DNA from: Rhodosporidiobolus odoratus
Lineage: Eukaryota; Basidiomycota; Microbotryomycetes; Sporidiobolales; Sporidiobolaceae
Direction: 5' to 3'
Assembly (NCBI GenBank): GCA_034387635.1
Contig: JAOANU010000013.1
Location: 124,001-188,000, forward strand
DNA: 64,000 nucleotides
Numbering within the stretch: the stretch's first letter is position 1; every line of letters begins with the position of its first letter. Below the pieces are notes generated by a model. It was not told the DNA's origin and searched no databases. It saw only the letters and a program-made list of their open reading frames with translations. Positions 49,728 to 59,344 of this stretch are shown one piece after another. The translations under genes were made by a program, and so were the position numbers.

Positions 49728-49756
49728 CAATTCAATTCAATTCAATTCAATTCAAT
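49728..49756 (+). repeat. CAATT microsatellite
   Basis: Nearly six tandem copies of CAATT directly abutting the left end of the inverted-repeat element. It lies about 105 bp upstream of the SEC31 start codon. Confidence 0.9.
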
Positions 49757-49757
49757 A

Positions 49758-50203
49758 CTGTACAACTGTTCCCAAAATTTGTTGCAATTGATTAAAAAAA
49801 CATTCCGACCTTACCTTTGACCTCAAGAGTCCGCATCCTTTCCGCTGACTTCCCTGTGTCTCTTAAGACAAGGCGACACTCGCAGATGCTATGCTAGAAT
49901 TGTCGGGACCCTACAGCCGCTTACTCTGCGGTCCCGGATGCGGAATGCAGGAAGGAAAGGAAGAGCGATGGATGATGGACGTCAGAGGGAGTGCACCTCG
50001 TTCCTCACGAAGTGACTGGCACGGCCGTTCATAATTCTGCTCGAATTACACTGATTTGTCCAGTTCAATGCGCATGCTAGCATGAGCCCCGACGGGGAGA
50101 GAGGAAGGAGGTGTCAGGATTAGGACGCGACTTCGAGATTTGTTTTTTTAATCAATTGCAACAAATTTTGGGATTGACTGTATGTACAGTACAGTTTGTA
50201 CAG
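49758..50203. mobile_element. MITE-like element with terminal inverted repeats
   Basis: Both ends carry CTGTACAA(A)CTGT pointing inward. Inside them is a 32-bp perfect inverted repeat: the left copy begins at CCCAAAATTTGTTGCAATTG (~49771) and the right copy is its complement, ending near 50172. The ~340 bp between carries no open frame. The ends are AT-rich in a GC-rich genome. The right end has ~18 extra bases between the outer and inner parts. No clear target-site duplication is visible. Size and structure fit a non-autonomous DNA transposon (inference). It sits in the SEC31 upstream region. Confidence 0.7.
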
Positions 50204-51040
50204 ACAAAACGACAACGATCTCTCCTAATCTTGTTTCTAGTTTTCCTGTTCCAACTTGTCGTTCCGCATCTCTGGCTCACTCTGCGGGTTGCTGCGCCCG
50301 AGTACTGTCCCTACAATGGCCTCATGACGAGTTACAGCCCGGGGGGCATCACCCGCTGTCATCGTACTGAGCTGACCTCGAGGTCTCGTCTCCTCCCGAC
50401 TTCGCACGGCCGCAACTCGGGCCAGCTTGCAGTCTATAGGCTGCCTTGTCGTGTTCGGTCCCCTTACCAGGCGGCTGGCAGGCTGTACCAAGCGTTCTGT
50501 ATCGCTGGGGCTCGCGTCTAGGTGTGTCCCACTTTCTCTTCTCTTGTTGGAGGCTTTCTTGCACCTTCTGACCTTTGCCGATCATACAGACGCTTCCTAT
50601 GCTTCTGTCAAAGGCCGTGACTGGCAAAAGAAGTAAGAGAAAGCAGGACAGACGAGGCAACGACTGCGCCAAACGCCAGCCGCGATTTCTTTTGCAGTTT
50701 CTTCTCCTTTCGCTCGGGGCTCCCATCGTACACCTGCGTTGCGTCGTAGAAACCAGTCGTCGGTACGGTCGTGGTGGATTCGCTTGACCAAGGTGACAAG
50801 GTGACAAGCGTACGTCGGATTTTCTTACTCTACTGTCGTCTTACTTGCAGTAGGCTCTCCTCGTCCACTCATCTTTGATGTCGTCATCTCGGCAACCATG
50901 CTTTCAGGCAAGCTCTGTATGTACATACGTAGCGAAAAAGCCGCAGCGCCAGCCATTCGTGAGCATCACAAGTCTCGCGAGTGAGTGCACCGTTCTAGTC
51001 AACCTCTTCGCTCCCGCTCGCTCGTCCTAGACGCCGGCAA

Positions 51041-52826
51041 ATGTGCGTCCCTAGTCCCCTTTATAGACTATCGCGGAGCACCTCTTCCTCGCCTGAAGCA
51101 GCCGGGCCACAGGCTCCGGGCAATCCGCCTCCCTCCCGCCTCCCATCTTGGCCTTCTCAACTCCGGATCCGACGACCCGGAGCTTTTCTTGCCCCCGCGT
51201 CTCCCGTGTATTCCCACGCCTCGTGTACCTCCTCCGTGTTCTCCTCTCCGCTTCTCTGTCACTTTCTCTTTCTCCGCTCCCACACGCTCCTACTGGACAC
51301 CCTCCTGACTTCACCCGCAACCTATACAGCCCACTCAGCCTCTGCTTCCTTTTTCGCCCTCTCTAACTTTCCGTGCCACCACCCACGACAACTGAAAGCG
51401 CAAAACGTGTCCACCATTCCTCCCCTTCACAGATGTCTCCCCAACTCTCGTCACGCCTGCCGCGAAGCCATCTCCAATTTAAGCATCGGCACAGGCGCTG
51501 CTGAATCAGTCTTAACCTTCGAAACTGAGGCAGAGGCGGAGACTACGACCCCTTTCTCTGCCTTGGCCAGTGGTCCAGTCTACGCGGACCAGGAGCCAGA
51601 GGTTAGGAACAGGGCGAATGCTAGGTTGGCGGGTTTGGGAACGTTGTTGGCGCTCGTCTTCTGTGCTAGTGCGGCTTAGTTGTGGGGGTCTTTCGTACGT
51701 TGCTCCGATCCTTTTCCTCTCTCTCGCTCCGAGGCAGCTCCAGGGGAAAGACTATACTGAGATTGCCCTTTTTTGTGCTTTGTTCTGACAGTACCGCCTG
51801 CGTCACCGCTTGAACAACCTGAACATCGCAGTGGTTGACTTTGATGGTGACCTTGTCGGTTCGTCCGCTACTGATTTTTCCTTTCATAAGTGCATCTTTC
51901 GCCAACATCCTTCTGCGTACCGCAGGCTCCGCCCTCCTCGCTTCGATCGAAAGCCTCAACAACGCTACCACTCCCGGTCCCACCTACACTGCTCTTACGA
52001 ACTCACAGGCAACGTCACCCAAAGATGTTCAAGGTCGAGTCTACAAGGGCGACTACGGGGCTGCGATCTACGCAACTCAGGGTGCCTCGGCGAGGTTCTC
52101 TGCGGCTGTGGCCACGGACGGAACAGCAACCGCTTATAATGCCAGCGTCGCTATCGAGTTTGTCGGAGTTGGGACCAGGTATAATGCGGTACGCGGTATG
52201 TCCCGCTTCTTTCGTCCTTTCTCCCGTCTCTCTCGATTTCTTCTCTCGAGGCTTCGAGTGGTCGCTCAACTTAGCTCTACTTATATGACGCAGGTGTACG
52301 AGAAGTACCTTTACCCGTCTCTGCTTTCCACCGTCGAGGGTCCCAAGATTGCGTTTGCCGCCTCGGCAATTGTACCCCTTCTCCACCTCGTACGATCACT
52401 CGGCTGCAACCGTTCTCGCCAACCCCATCGGTTCGACCTACATCAACCTCACTCCCTTTGGCTTCGGAGCGAAAACCTTGATGTAGGACCATGAGTCCAC
52501 GGCCTGCGGTTTGTCGCCTGCATCGAACTAAACCAACATTTCTCCCATGTTGCAGCACCGCAGGCTTTGTCTTCGCCGTCCTCCTCATCGACTTCTTCCT
52601 CGCCGCCTCCGATGCTACGTTCTGCTCAACCGGCTACTATCGCAACCTTTCCTTCCGATCTCTCGCCAAAGTACACCTCGGGTACCTCGGCGTCGGGTGG
52701 CCATTAATCGTTTCTTTGCTTACTGTGGGGCGTCGGAGTTAAGTACTTCTTCGAACTTTGGGCCGTCTCGTGGTTCGTTTCCCTCCGGCGCTGTCTTCCT
52801 CGTTCGCTGTGCCGGGGAGAGGGCTG
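51041..52826 (+). pseudogene. SNG1/DUF3533-like membrane protein gene, apparently broken
   Basis: Recognisable pieces in order: a hydrophobic helix (LAGLGTLLALVFCASAA), then LNNLNIAVVDFDGDLVG (51792-51858), SALLASIESLNNATTP through VGVGTRYNA (51926-52188), VYEKYLYPSLLSTVEGPKIA and YPFSTSYDHSAATVLANPIG (52294-52482), and TAGFVFAVLLIDFFLAASDA (52556 on). This matches the SNG1/YhgE-like DUF3533 layout: one helix, an external domain with VVDFDG, then several helices. Three faults are seen. An in-frame TAG at 51677-51679 falls inside the first helix. The frame shifts by one base near 52370 between two conserved parts. The C-terminal helices are cut short and in another frame (a WGVGVKYFFELWAVSWF stretch near 52735). 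The introns themselves are normal. SNG1 family members are linked to drug/nitrosoguanidine resistance. The 5' end is uncertain. Confidence 0.65.
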
Positions 52827-54273
52827 ATCAGGGGAGGGAAGAGAAGAAGGAGAAGGGCGGTTAGGGCTGGCTGTCTGGGTTAGCGGTCTGCAGACCGACT
52901 GGCGCCTCTAGGACGAGAGAGTCCGCGGCCGGGCGCAAGCAGGGGAGGAACGAAGGGGAGGTGGGCGGGAAAGCTGTGGTTAGGGGAGGTGGGCGGGTTC
53001 TCGGAAGCTTTTAGGGTTGCTAGAGTGGTTCTCCCGAGCTCACGGGGCTGGCGAGAGAAGCGAGCTGACTGACGGGAGCGAGTGAGGTAAACACTCCGAA
53101 GACAACAACTCCTCACGGTCAAGCGAGCGGTCAGAACAGGCCAGATCCAGCTATCTGTAGCAAGTGACTCCGCTCTCTGTTGGGTTCGCGCCCGCGCGGG
53201 ATGCTCGATTCCTCGTCTTCCCTTCTCACTTTCCTTCCGTTCAGAACCATTTTCCGTCTCACTTCCCTTATTCGATCATAGTCCAGGGCCTACTGCACAA
53301 TCTACCACGATCTCCTCCTCTCCCTCTACTCTCTCAACCCCCCCGCCGGTTCATTCCCCCTAATTCTCTTTACCCTCCTCACCCTCTCCCTAGCCTCTAC
53401 CTCTCACCCTTTGTCTCTCTGCAACCCGTCTTCTACACCCTCCAATACACCTTCCCCTCCTACAACGCTTGACAACTAGTCATAGTCCTACTGGGTCACG
53501 GAGCGGGGAGTGGGTCTGTCAAGTGGGCAATTGCCGGTGTCGATGGTTTGAATCCTGGCGGCGAGGGTGGGTGGCTTGGGTGGCGTTGAAGAAAAGGGCG
53601 GTCGGGGAGGAGTTGAGGAACGTTTTGGATGTGACTGCTGTCAAGGTGGTGCCGATCAAGGTGGAGATGTCAGGGTGAGAAGAAGACGGGAGGCGGGATG
53701 AGAACAAGGAGAGAAATGAGCTTGAGGCTGACTCGCTGGTTCGAGCAGTCGGGACTCTTGACAGCGTACGTCAGAGCATGTATCCTGACGTGACCATGTC
53801 GTTTTGCTCCTCGTGCTCCGGCTCAAAGCCCGGGAGAGTCAGCCCGAAAATCAGATGACTGCCAGGTGGTTTTCCGCCTCGGGGACGCTGTCTCTCGCGT
53901 GCAGGCTCCCGGTATCTGGTATCGAAAGCGCCCACGGACGCCCTTGTGGGCTCATGTGGCTACTTTTCGACCCTGTCGACCTCTTCCTCCTCCCCCTTCA
54001 ATCCCCTTCTTCCCTCAACGGCTCACCTCGATCAGCTCAGACGGGCTCAAGATTGTACCAGAACTACCGAGTCTATTCATACCATAGCCTGCAAAGAGCG
54101 TCTCACGCCCGCGCGCCCTTTGTACACCGACTCCAACCTCATCGTCACCATCTCGACAATCCGTCCTCTGCGACTCGCTGCTGCGTCTTGAGGCTTGGCA
54201 AGGTGCATCTGGACCATCACAGTGGCTCTGATGGTCAGAAGCTGACGGCAAATCAACCCACAGCATTATCAAT
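52827..54273. other. Intergenic region, no gene resolved
   Basis: About 1.45 kb. The segment 53.2-53.47 kb is extremely C/T-rich. A short frame at ~53.47-53.68 kb has some coding character (EELRNVLDVTAVKVVPIKVE), but no start, splice or family support. The promoter of the HAD gene should lie in the last few hundred bases. Confidence 0.35.
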
Positions 54274-55487
54274 ATGGTGATTCGACGAGTTCTCCTCGAT
54301 GCGTTCGGTACCGTCTTCTCACCCCGAGAGCCCGTCTTTCGGCAGTACGTACGACACTGTCTCCTCGTGCATCTTGGTAACCATGTAGCGGGCTGAAGTT
54401 TGATTTTCGGCGGATTCAGGCTCTCGTCGCTCGACAGTACGGACTTCAAGTTGAAGAGCAAAAGGTAAAAGACGGATTCAAGCTAGGTGAGTAGTCGATC
54501 TTTCGCCATTCCCATTGCCCACGCGGAGGACGACCCTGAACCTGCGCCCGGTTCCTTCCTTGAATACGCCGCAGCCTTCAAGGAATGGGCGAAAGATCAC
54601 CCTCTTTATGGGAAACATAGCACCCCACTGCTTGATCCACGGGCTTGGTGGATCGGCGTCATTGAGCAGACGTTCCAAGAGGCTGGAGTACCTAGTCACG
54701 GTGCGTCTGTCTCTCAAGCACTCTCCTCATATCACCGCGGTTTCTGAACCTTTTTCTGCGGGTTTTTTCTTTTCTTTTCTTACGAGTGCAGAGCTCGACC
54801 CCGTCGCCTCGTCCCTCTCCTCAGCTCTGGTGGAGCGTTTCCACGGCAAAGAAGGCTACGACCTCCATGCAGATGTCTTGCCATTCCTCTCCGCCCTTGC
54901 ATCTCTTCCATCGCCTTCTTCTGCCTCTTCAGCAAACGCACCTCTCCCTTTTCCTCCACCAGGAATAGTAAGCAATACCGACCCGTCTGTGTCGAAAGTC
55001 CTCCGTTCTCTGGGTGTCTTGTTCTCAGGTCCTCAAGGGGGACGAGGGATGATCCGAGAAGAAGAGGTGTGGACGACGTGGGCATTGGAAAGTGGCGAGA
55101 AGAAAGAGGGGCGGTTTTGGGAGGAGGTGTTGAGAAGGCTCCGGGAGACAAACGGGCGTCAAGATCTGAAGGCGGAAGAGGTTCTGGTGGTGGGGGATGA
55201 ACTTGACTCGTACGTCCTTTACCTTTCAGGCTTGTTGGTGTTGGCCATACCGATTATGTGACTTTGCTCCTCATCCTGCTTTGGCTCGATTCCGCAGCGA
55301 CTACCTAGTTCCCCGTTCAGTTGGCTTCAAGAGCCTACTACTACGACGTCTTTCTCCGGACGAGGAGCATCCCAATGCGAGTTACGAAGAAGAACGGCTC
55401 GATGAAGGGGTTCAAGAGGTGACGAGCCTGATGGAGGTGATAGAGTATATAAAGAAGGAGAACGCGCGCCGGGTAGAGACTATCTAG
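54274..55487 (+). CDS. HAD-superfamily hydrolase (HDHD3-like)
   Basis: Five exons: 54274-54348, 54420-54464, 54529-54700, 54792-55209 and 55298-55487. They sum to 900 nt, 299 residues, all in phase. HAD motif I appears as LLDAFGTVF, where the usual second Asp after the nucleophile is Gly/Thr-replaced (DAFGT), as in HDHD3-type proteins. The cap region has FRQYALVARQYGLQVEE and DPRAWWIGVIEQTFQEAG. Motif II is IVSNTDPS. Motif IV is VVGDELDSDYLVPRSVGFKS. Substrate unknown; HDHD3 relatives are poorly characterised. The intron at 54465-54528 removes a stretch (VKDGFKLAF in frame) that resembles the family's usual sequence, so the true splice there may differ. The C-terminus is a charged helix. Confidence 0.88.
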
Positions 55488-55953
55488 AGAACTTGGGGAA
55501 GGGTAGGACCGATGCTGCCTGGAATTCGGATGTGGCGGGGTGACAGAAGAAAAAGCACGTTCACCTCGTCAATCGACACGAGGCGTTGGCATGGTAACAC
55601 TCTCACGCTCTGAAGCCTCTTCCCTAAGCTGTGCCTCGGCTGTAAGCAGTGCCGATGTAGCATGAGACAAACTGGACCTCGCTGCCTCATTCACCGAACC
55701 ATTTGAGGAAACGAGAGATGTTGTTGTTGATGATGATGATGATGATGAAACACGATTCCGTTACTACGTAGATAGTATACAACGACATATGCAAGGGTAA
55801 AGATGGAGTACTTGGCGATGAACATGCCCCAGGGGAAGCAGAAGAAAGAAAGAAGAGCGGACCGAGGAAGGTGGAGAGGAGAAGAAGAAGAAGAAGAAGA
55901 AGAAGAAGAACAAGAACAAGAAGAACAAAGTAAGACGGGCTACCTACGACCGC
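55488..55953. other. Convergent spacer with simple repeats
   Basis: About 465 bp between two stops. It contains a GAT/TGA repeat at ~55724-55748 and a GAA-rich run at ~55878-55927. No gene seen. Confidence 0.6.
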
Positions 55954-58872
55954 TCACCCCAACAAATCCCTACACCACCTCTCCCACCTCTCTACCACTT
56001 CTCCAACGTCCCACCCAACCCCATTTCCTGCATCATGATCACCGGTGATGGCCCCTCTCGGTACCCAAAAACATTCCACATGTCTCTTTCCACAATCTCG
56101 ACATTTCCCCTCTGTCGCGCCTCGTCCTCCTCCTGTGTTCTTGTTCCGAGGCGAGGTCGTACAGTTGGAATCCGAGTTGGAGGAGGACGAGTAGGAAAAG
56201 TTGGACGACGAGGCCGCTCGAGAGAAACTGTGCGCCCTTCCCGCCAATTCCACCAAACACAACCTCTCCCACCGGTGATGGTTCCGAGTCCCGCGTTCCG
56301 CAAACCTCAACCTGACCCCCTGTTGTTGCCCTCCTCCTCCTCCTCCTCCCCGCGCCCCTCGTGCTCCTCCTTCCACCCCGGAGAGACGAGGACGAGGCAG
56401 GACGTCTCTGACGATGGGTTCCCTCGAAGGACAAGACGACCGCCATTGAGAGAGTCTTTGAGCTGGTCGGAGGGTTCGACCTAGTTTTAAGAGGGTCGGG
56501 GTGCTGGCTGAGCTAGGGTGACCAGAAGAAGGGGAGGGGCAAGGACGAGAACGGGGGACCAGTTCGTGAATGTAGATGTACCTAGCGGCGTTTTTTTTTT
56601 TTTTTTCCGGGCGCCGGAGTGTTCGGAAGGGTGACGGATGAGATTGGAAGGAATGGTGAAGTAAGCGACAGTGAGTGAGTGAGTGAGAGAGTGGGTAAGA
56701 GGGAAGCAAAGAGAGTGAGAGATAGACACAAGGCAGGAGGAGAAGGTGGAGAAGGTCAGTGTCAGCGTGGGACGGAAGCTGGGGCTAGGGCTGAAAGAAA
56801 GGCAGAGGCAGAGGCAGAGGTAGAGAGAGAGAGTGGAAGGCAGAAAAGAGGAGAAGAGAAGAGGAAAGAGCAAGAGAAACGTACCCTTCCACGTCCCTTT
56901 CACTAACCGGTTTAGCCATCAATGCTCTAAGGGCAGCTTGAGTCGCGGTTGGAAGATCAGGGAGGATCCAATCTAACCATGACCACCACCAGCAGCAGTT
57001 TTACATTGGCAAGAACAGCGAATCGTCAGCCAGCGAGTTCTGAGAGTCTGAGGAGCCCAAAGGAGGGGCCACTGTAGGGGGTGAACTGAAGGAGTAAGGA
57101 AAGGAGGGGAGGTGAAACGAACCGGCATATTCAACCCAAACTTCCTTCTTCCGTCCTCCTCCTCCTCCTCCTCCATCATCATCGTTTAAGCCTCTAGCGC
57201 CACGAGAGGAGGAAAGGATATAACACCCCGTCTCAACCAAAGCCATCTTGGCATGTTGACCACAAAACCAACTTTCCTCCTCCTCCTCAAGCTCATGCTC
57301 ATGCCCATCCTCCTCCCCTTCCTCGTCATCCTCTCCCTCGTCTTCGTCTTCGTCTTCCTCTTCGCCGCCCCAGCCACTTGTTGTTGAAGAACGTCGGGAA
57401 GGAGGAGGAGCCACCACCGCAACCATCCTCGTACACCGTTTGTTAGAATTGGTGATTCCCGCGCATTGAACTTGGGTTTGACTCGCTCTTCCTCTGCCTT
57501 TTTCCTTTTCGTTCGGACCTTTCTTGCGCTGTGGAGACCGACGAGCCGAGGTCGCAGACTTGGACCTGGACTTGGGCTTGGGATTTGACGAATACGAGGG
57601 CGACGGCGAGGGAGAGGGAGAGGGAGAGGGAGAGGGAGAGGGAGAGGGAGAGGGAGAGGGAGAGGGAGAGGGAGAGGGAGAGGGAGAGGGAGAGGGAGAG
57701 GGAGAGGGAGAGGGAGAGGGAGAGGGAGAGGGAGAGGGAGAGGGAAAAAGAGAGGGAGAAGACGCCTTTTTTTGGTGTTGGTGTTGGTGTTGGTTTAGGT
57801 AGTGCGATGACGTGTTTTTCTTGAACTCGGCCTTCGGCGAACGAGAGGGCGACACAGCCGAAGGAGGAGGAGTCCCCGCTGCAGCGGCAGCGGAGGAGGA
57901 GGAGGTGGTGGAGGTGGTCGTAGTTAGAGGGAGCTTTGAACGAGGTGCAAGAGGCGGGATTGGACGAGGTGGTACGGGAGAGGAGGAGGAGAGGTAGGGG
58001 TAAGGTGGGAGGAGGGCAGCCGCATGACGGAGAGGTGACCGAGAGCGAGAGCGAGGTGGAGAAAGGGATGGAGGCGGGGAAGGAGAGGGTGGAGGTGGGT
58101 AGGCTGTACCGTGGTGGTTTGAGGGGGCGAAGGGTGAAGTAGAAGTAGAAGAGGAAGAGGAAGAGGGGAACGGGACAGAGAGAGGGAGAGGAAGAGGGAG
58201 AGCTGCGCCGGTTGAGCTGAGAACGTAGTGCTGTGGTTCGGGCATGCGCTGCGGGTAGGAATAGGTTGGGACTGGGTGGTGGAGTCGAGGGTTGCTGCTG
58301 TGTTCGTAAGAAGGCGAGGCCGCCGGGGGAGGATGGGAAGATGGAGCGGGCCGGGGAGGGATGGCCGGTGGGATGGGGAGGGGGGGTCGAGGAGGGGAGC
58401 GCGAGGAATAGGAATGGTGAGCAGGAGGAGGCGGAGGAGGAGGGTCAGGGTGAGGCTGAGGGGGAAAGGGCGAGTATGCGGGTGGGGCGGGAGGAGGGTA
58501 GGCATGCTGTTGCCGGGCTCGCGCACTTTGGGTGGATCTCCCCTGTTGAGCCTGGGTGTGCTTTGAAGGTGTAGCAGGTGCCGTGTCGAGGTGGACCGTG
58601 TCGAATGCGTGGCCGAGCTGCCCCACTTGGTCTAGACTGATTGTGCGTTTTCGGATCCCGTGCGGCCTGGTTCTCGTGGTCGATTGTGGTCGATGTGAGT
58701 CGGTGAGGTCATCTCTGGGTGCTCGTGGACCTGGTGAGCGGTTTTTGGGTTTTGTTGCTTGTGCCCACAGAGGTTGAGGGAGGGTGCAGTCGAGGGTAGA
58801 GTAGTTGCGAGGTGAAGATGGAGATTGACTCGAGTTGGTGCGTGATCTGAGCCAGTTGGCCAGTCCCCCCAT
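55954..58872 (-). CDS. T5orf172/DUF1766 (Mug113-like) domain protein
   Basis: Three exons: 57123-58872, 56885-56972 and 55954-56581. They sum to 2466 nt, 821 residues, all in phase. The first ~480 residues are disordered, very Pro/Ser-rich and include a long Ser-Pro repeat. Then comes a Cys motif (CAGITNSNKRCTRMV ... WFCGQHAKM, split by an acidic insert) and the domain proper: YADWILPDLPTATQAALRAL, GYIYIHELV, LLKLGRTLRPAQRLSQWRSS, RWERLCLVELAGRAHSF, CRDCGKRHVECFWV and VGEVVERWERWCRDLLG. The GYIYI...KLGRT pattern is that of the GIY-YIG-related T5orf172 fold in meiotically up-regulated gene 113 proteins. The catalytic status is unknown. Divergent from the P4-ATPase gene, with 470 bp between starts. 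Confidence 0.87.
56590..56606 (+). repeat. Poly-T tract in the second intron of the DUF1766 gene
   Basis: A run of about 16-17 T on the plus strand near the 3' end of intron 56582-56884; on the sense strand it is poly-A close to the acceptor, which is unusual for a position where pyrimidines are expected. Confidence 0.75.
57606..57745 (-). repeat. Hexanucleotide repeat coding Ser-Pro
   Basis: About 23 tandem copies of GGGAGA (plus strand), TCTCCC on the coding strand, inside exon 1 of the DUF1766 gene. Each unit encodes Ser-Pro, so length changes by whole units do not break the frame. The repeat is almost pure. Confidence 0.95.
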
Positions 58873-59344
58873 AGTGTGCTGCGGTGGTTATCGTGTAGAG
58901 TAAGAGTGTACAAGGGAGGCGGGTCAAGTTGCGCAAGTTGCAAGTTGAACGAAGAGGAGATTGGGTTGTCGGGTCGGTCGCGAGAGTGTCTGACTACCGG
59001 TGTGTCCTGTGGCTGTCTGATCTGTTTCGTGACTCGTTGCAAGTGTTCAAAGTCGCAATGATTCAGAGGTTGCTAGTTACCGTTCTCCCGCAGCTGCCAG
59101 TGTCCCGTGGTCGAGTTTCTCTCAGTGTCGATCAACCGCTAGACTCGAGTGTAGACCACTGAGCGACTCGTGTACTGCTCAGCAGTGTACAGCACCCTCA
59201 GCCGACCCTCGCTGTCACCTCGTCGTCGTGGCTCGTGTTCCCTCTCTCCACCTCGACGCGTCTCATCAACATCGCGCCAACCCTCTTAACTCGGCCAGGC
59301 CAGCACAGCACAGCACAGTTACACCCCTACACCCACACTGGCCC
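58873..59344. promoter_or_regulatory. Divergent promoter region
   Basis: About 470 bp between the start of the DUF1766 gene (minus) and the likely start of the P4-ATPase (plus). It should hold both promoters and leaders. The right part contains a short CAGCACAG repeat (~59302-59319). No specific binding site is identified. Confidence 0.5.

Larger units (their letters stand above)
49624..51040. other. Region upstream of SEC31, no gene resolved
   Basis: About 1.4 kb. It includes the SEC31 promoter, a CAATT pentanucleotide repeat (49728-49756) and the MITE-like element listed separately. From 50.2 to 51.0 kb there are only short frames without coding character that I can support. Confidence 0.4.

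Noticed and set aside
49758..50203. Inverted repeats as a transcription terminator or hairpin RNA gene
   Set aside because: The arms are about 340 bp apart and end in matching outer motifs, which fits a transposon-type element better.
53550..53590. GGTTTGAATCC sequence resembling a tRNA T-loop
   Set aside because: The flanking bases do not pair into a T stem or acceptor stem, so no tRNA can be built.
57524..57824. Plus-strand frames encoding Glu-Gly or Arg-Glu repeats
   Set aside because: They are the other readings of the GGGAGA repeat; the minus-strand frame is part of an in-phase three-exon gene.
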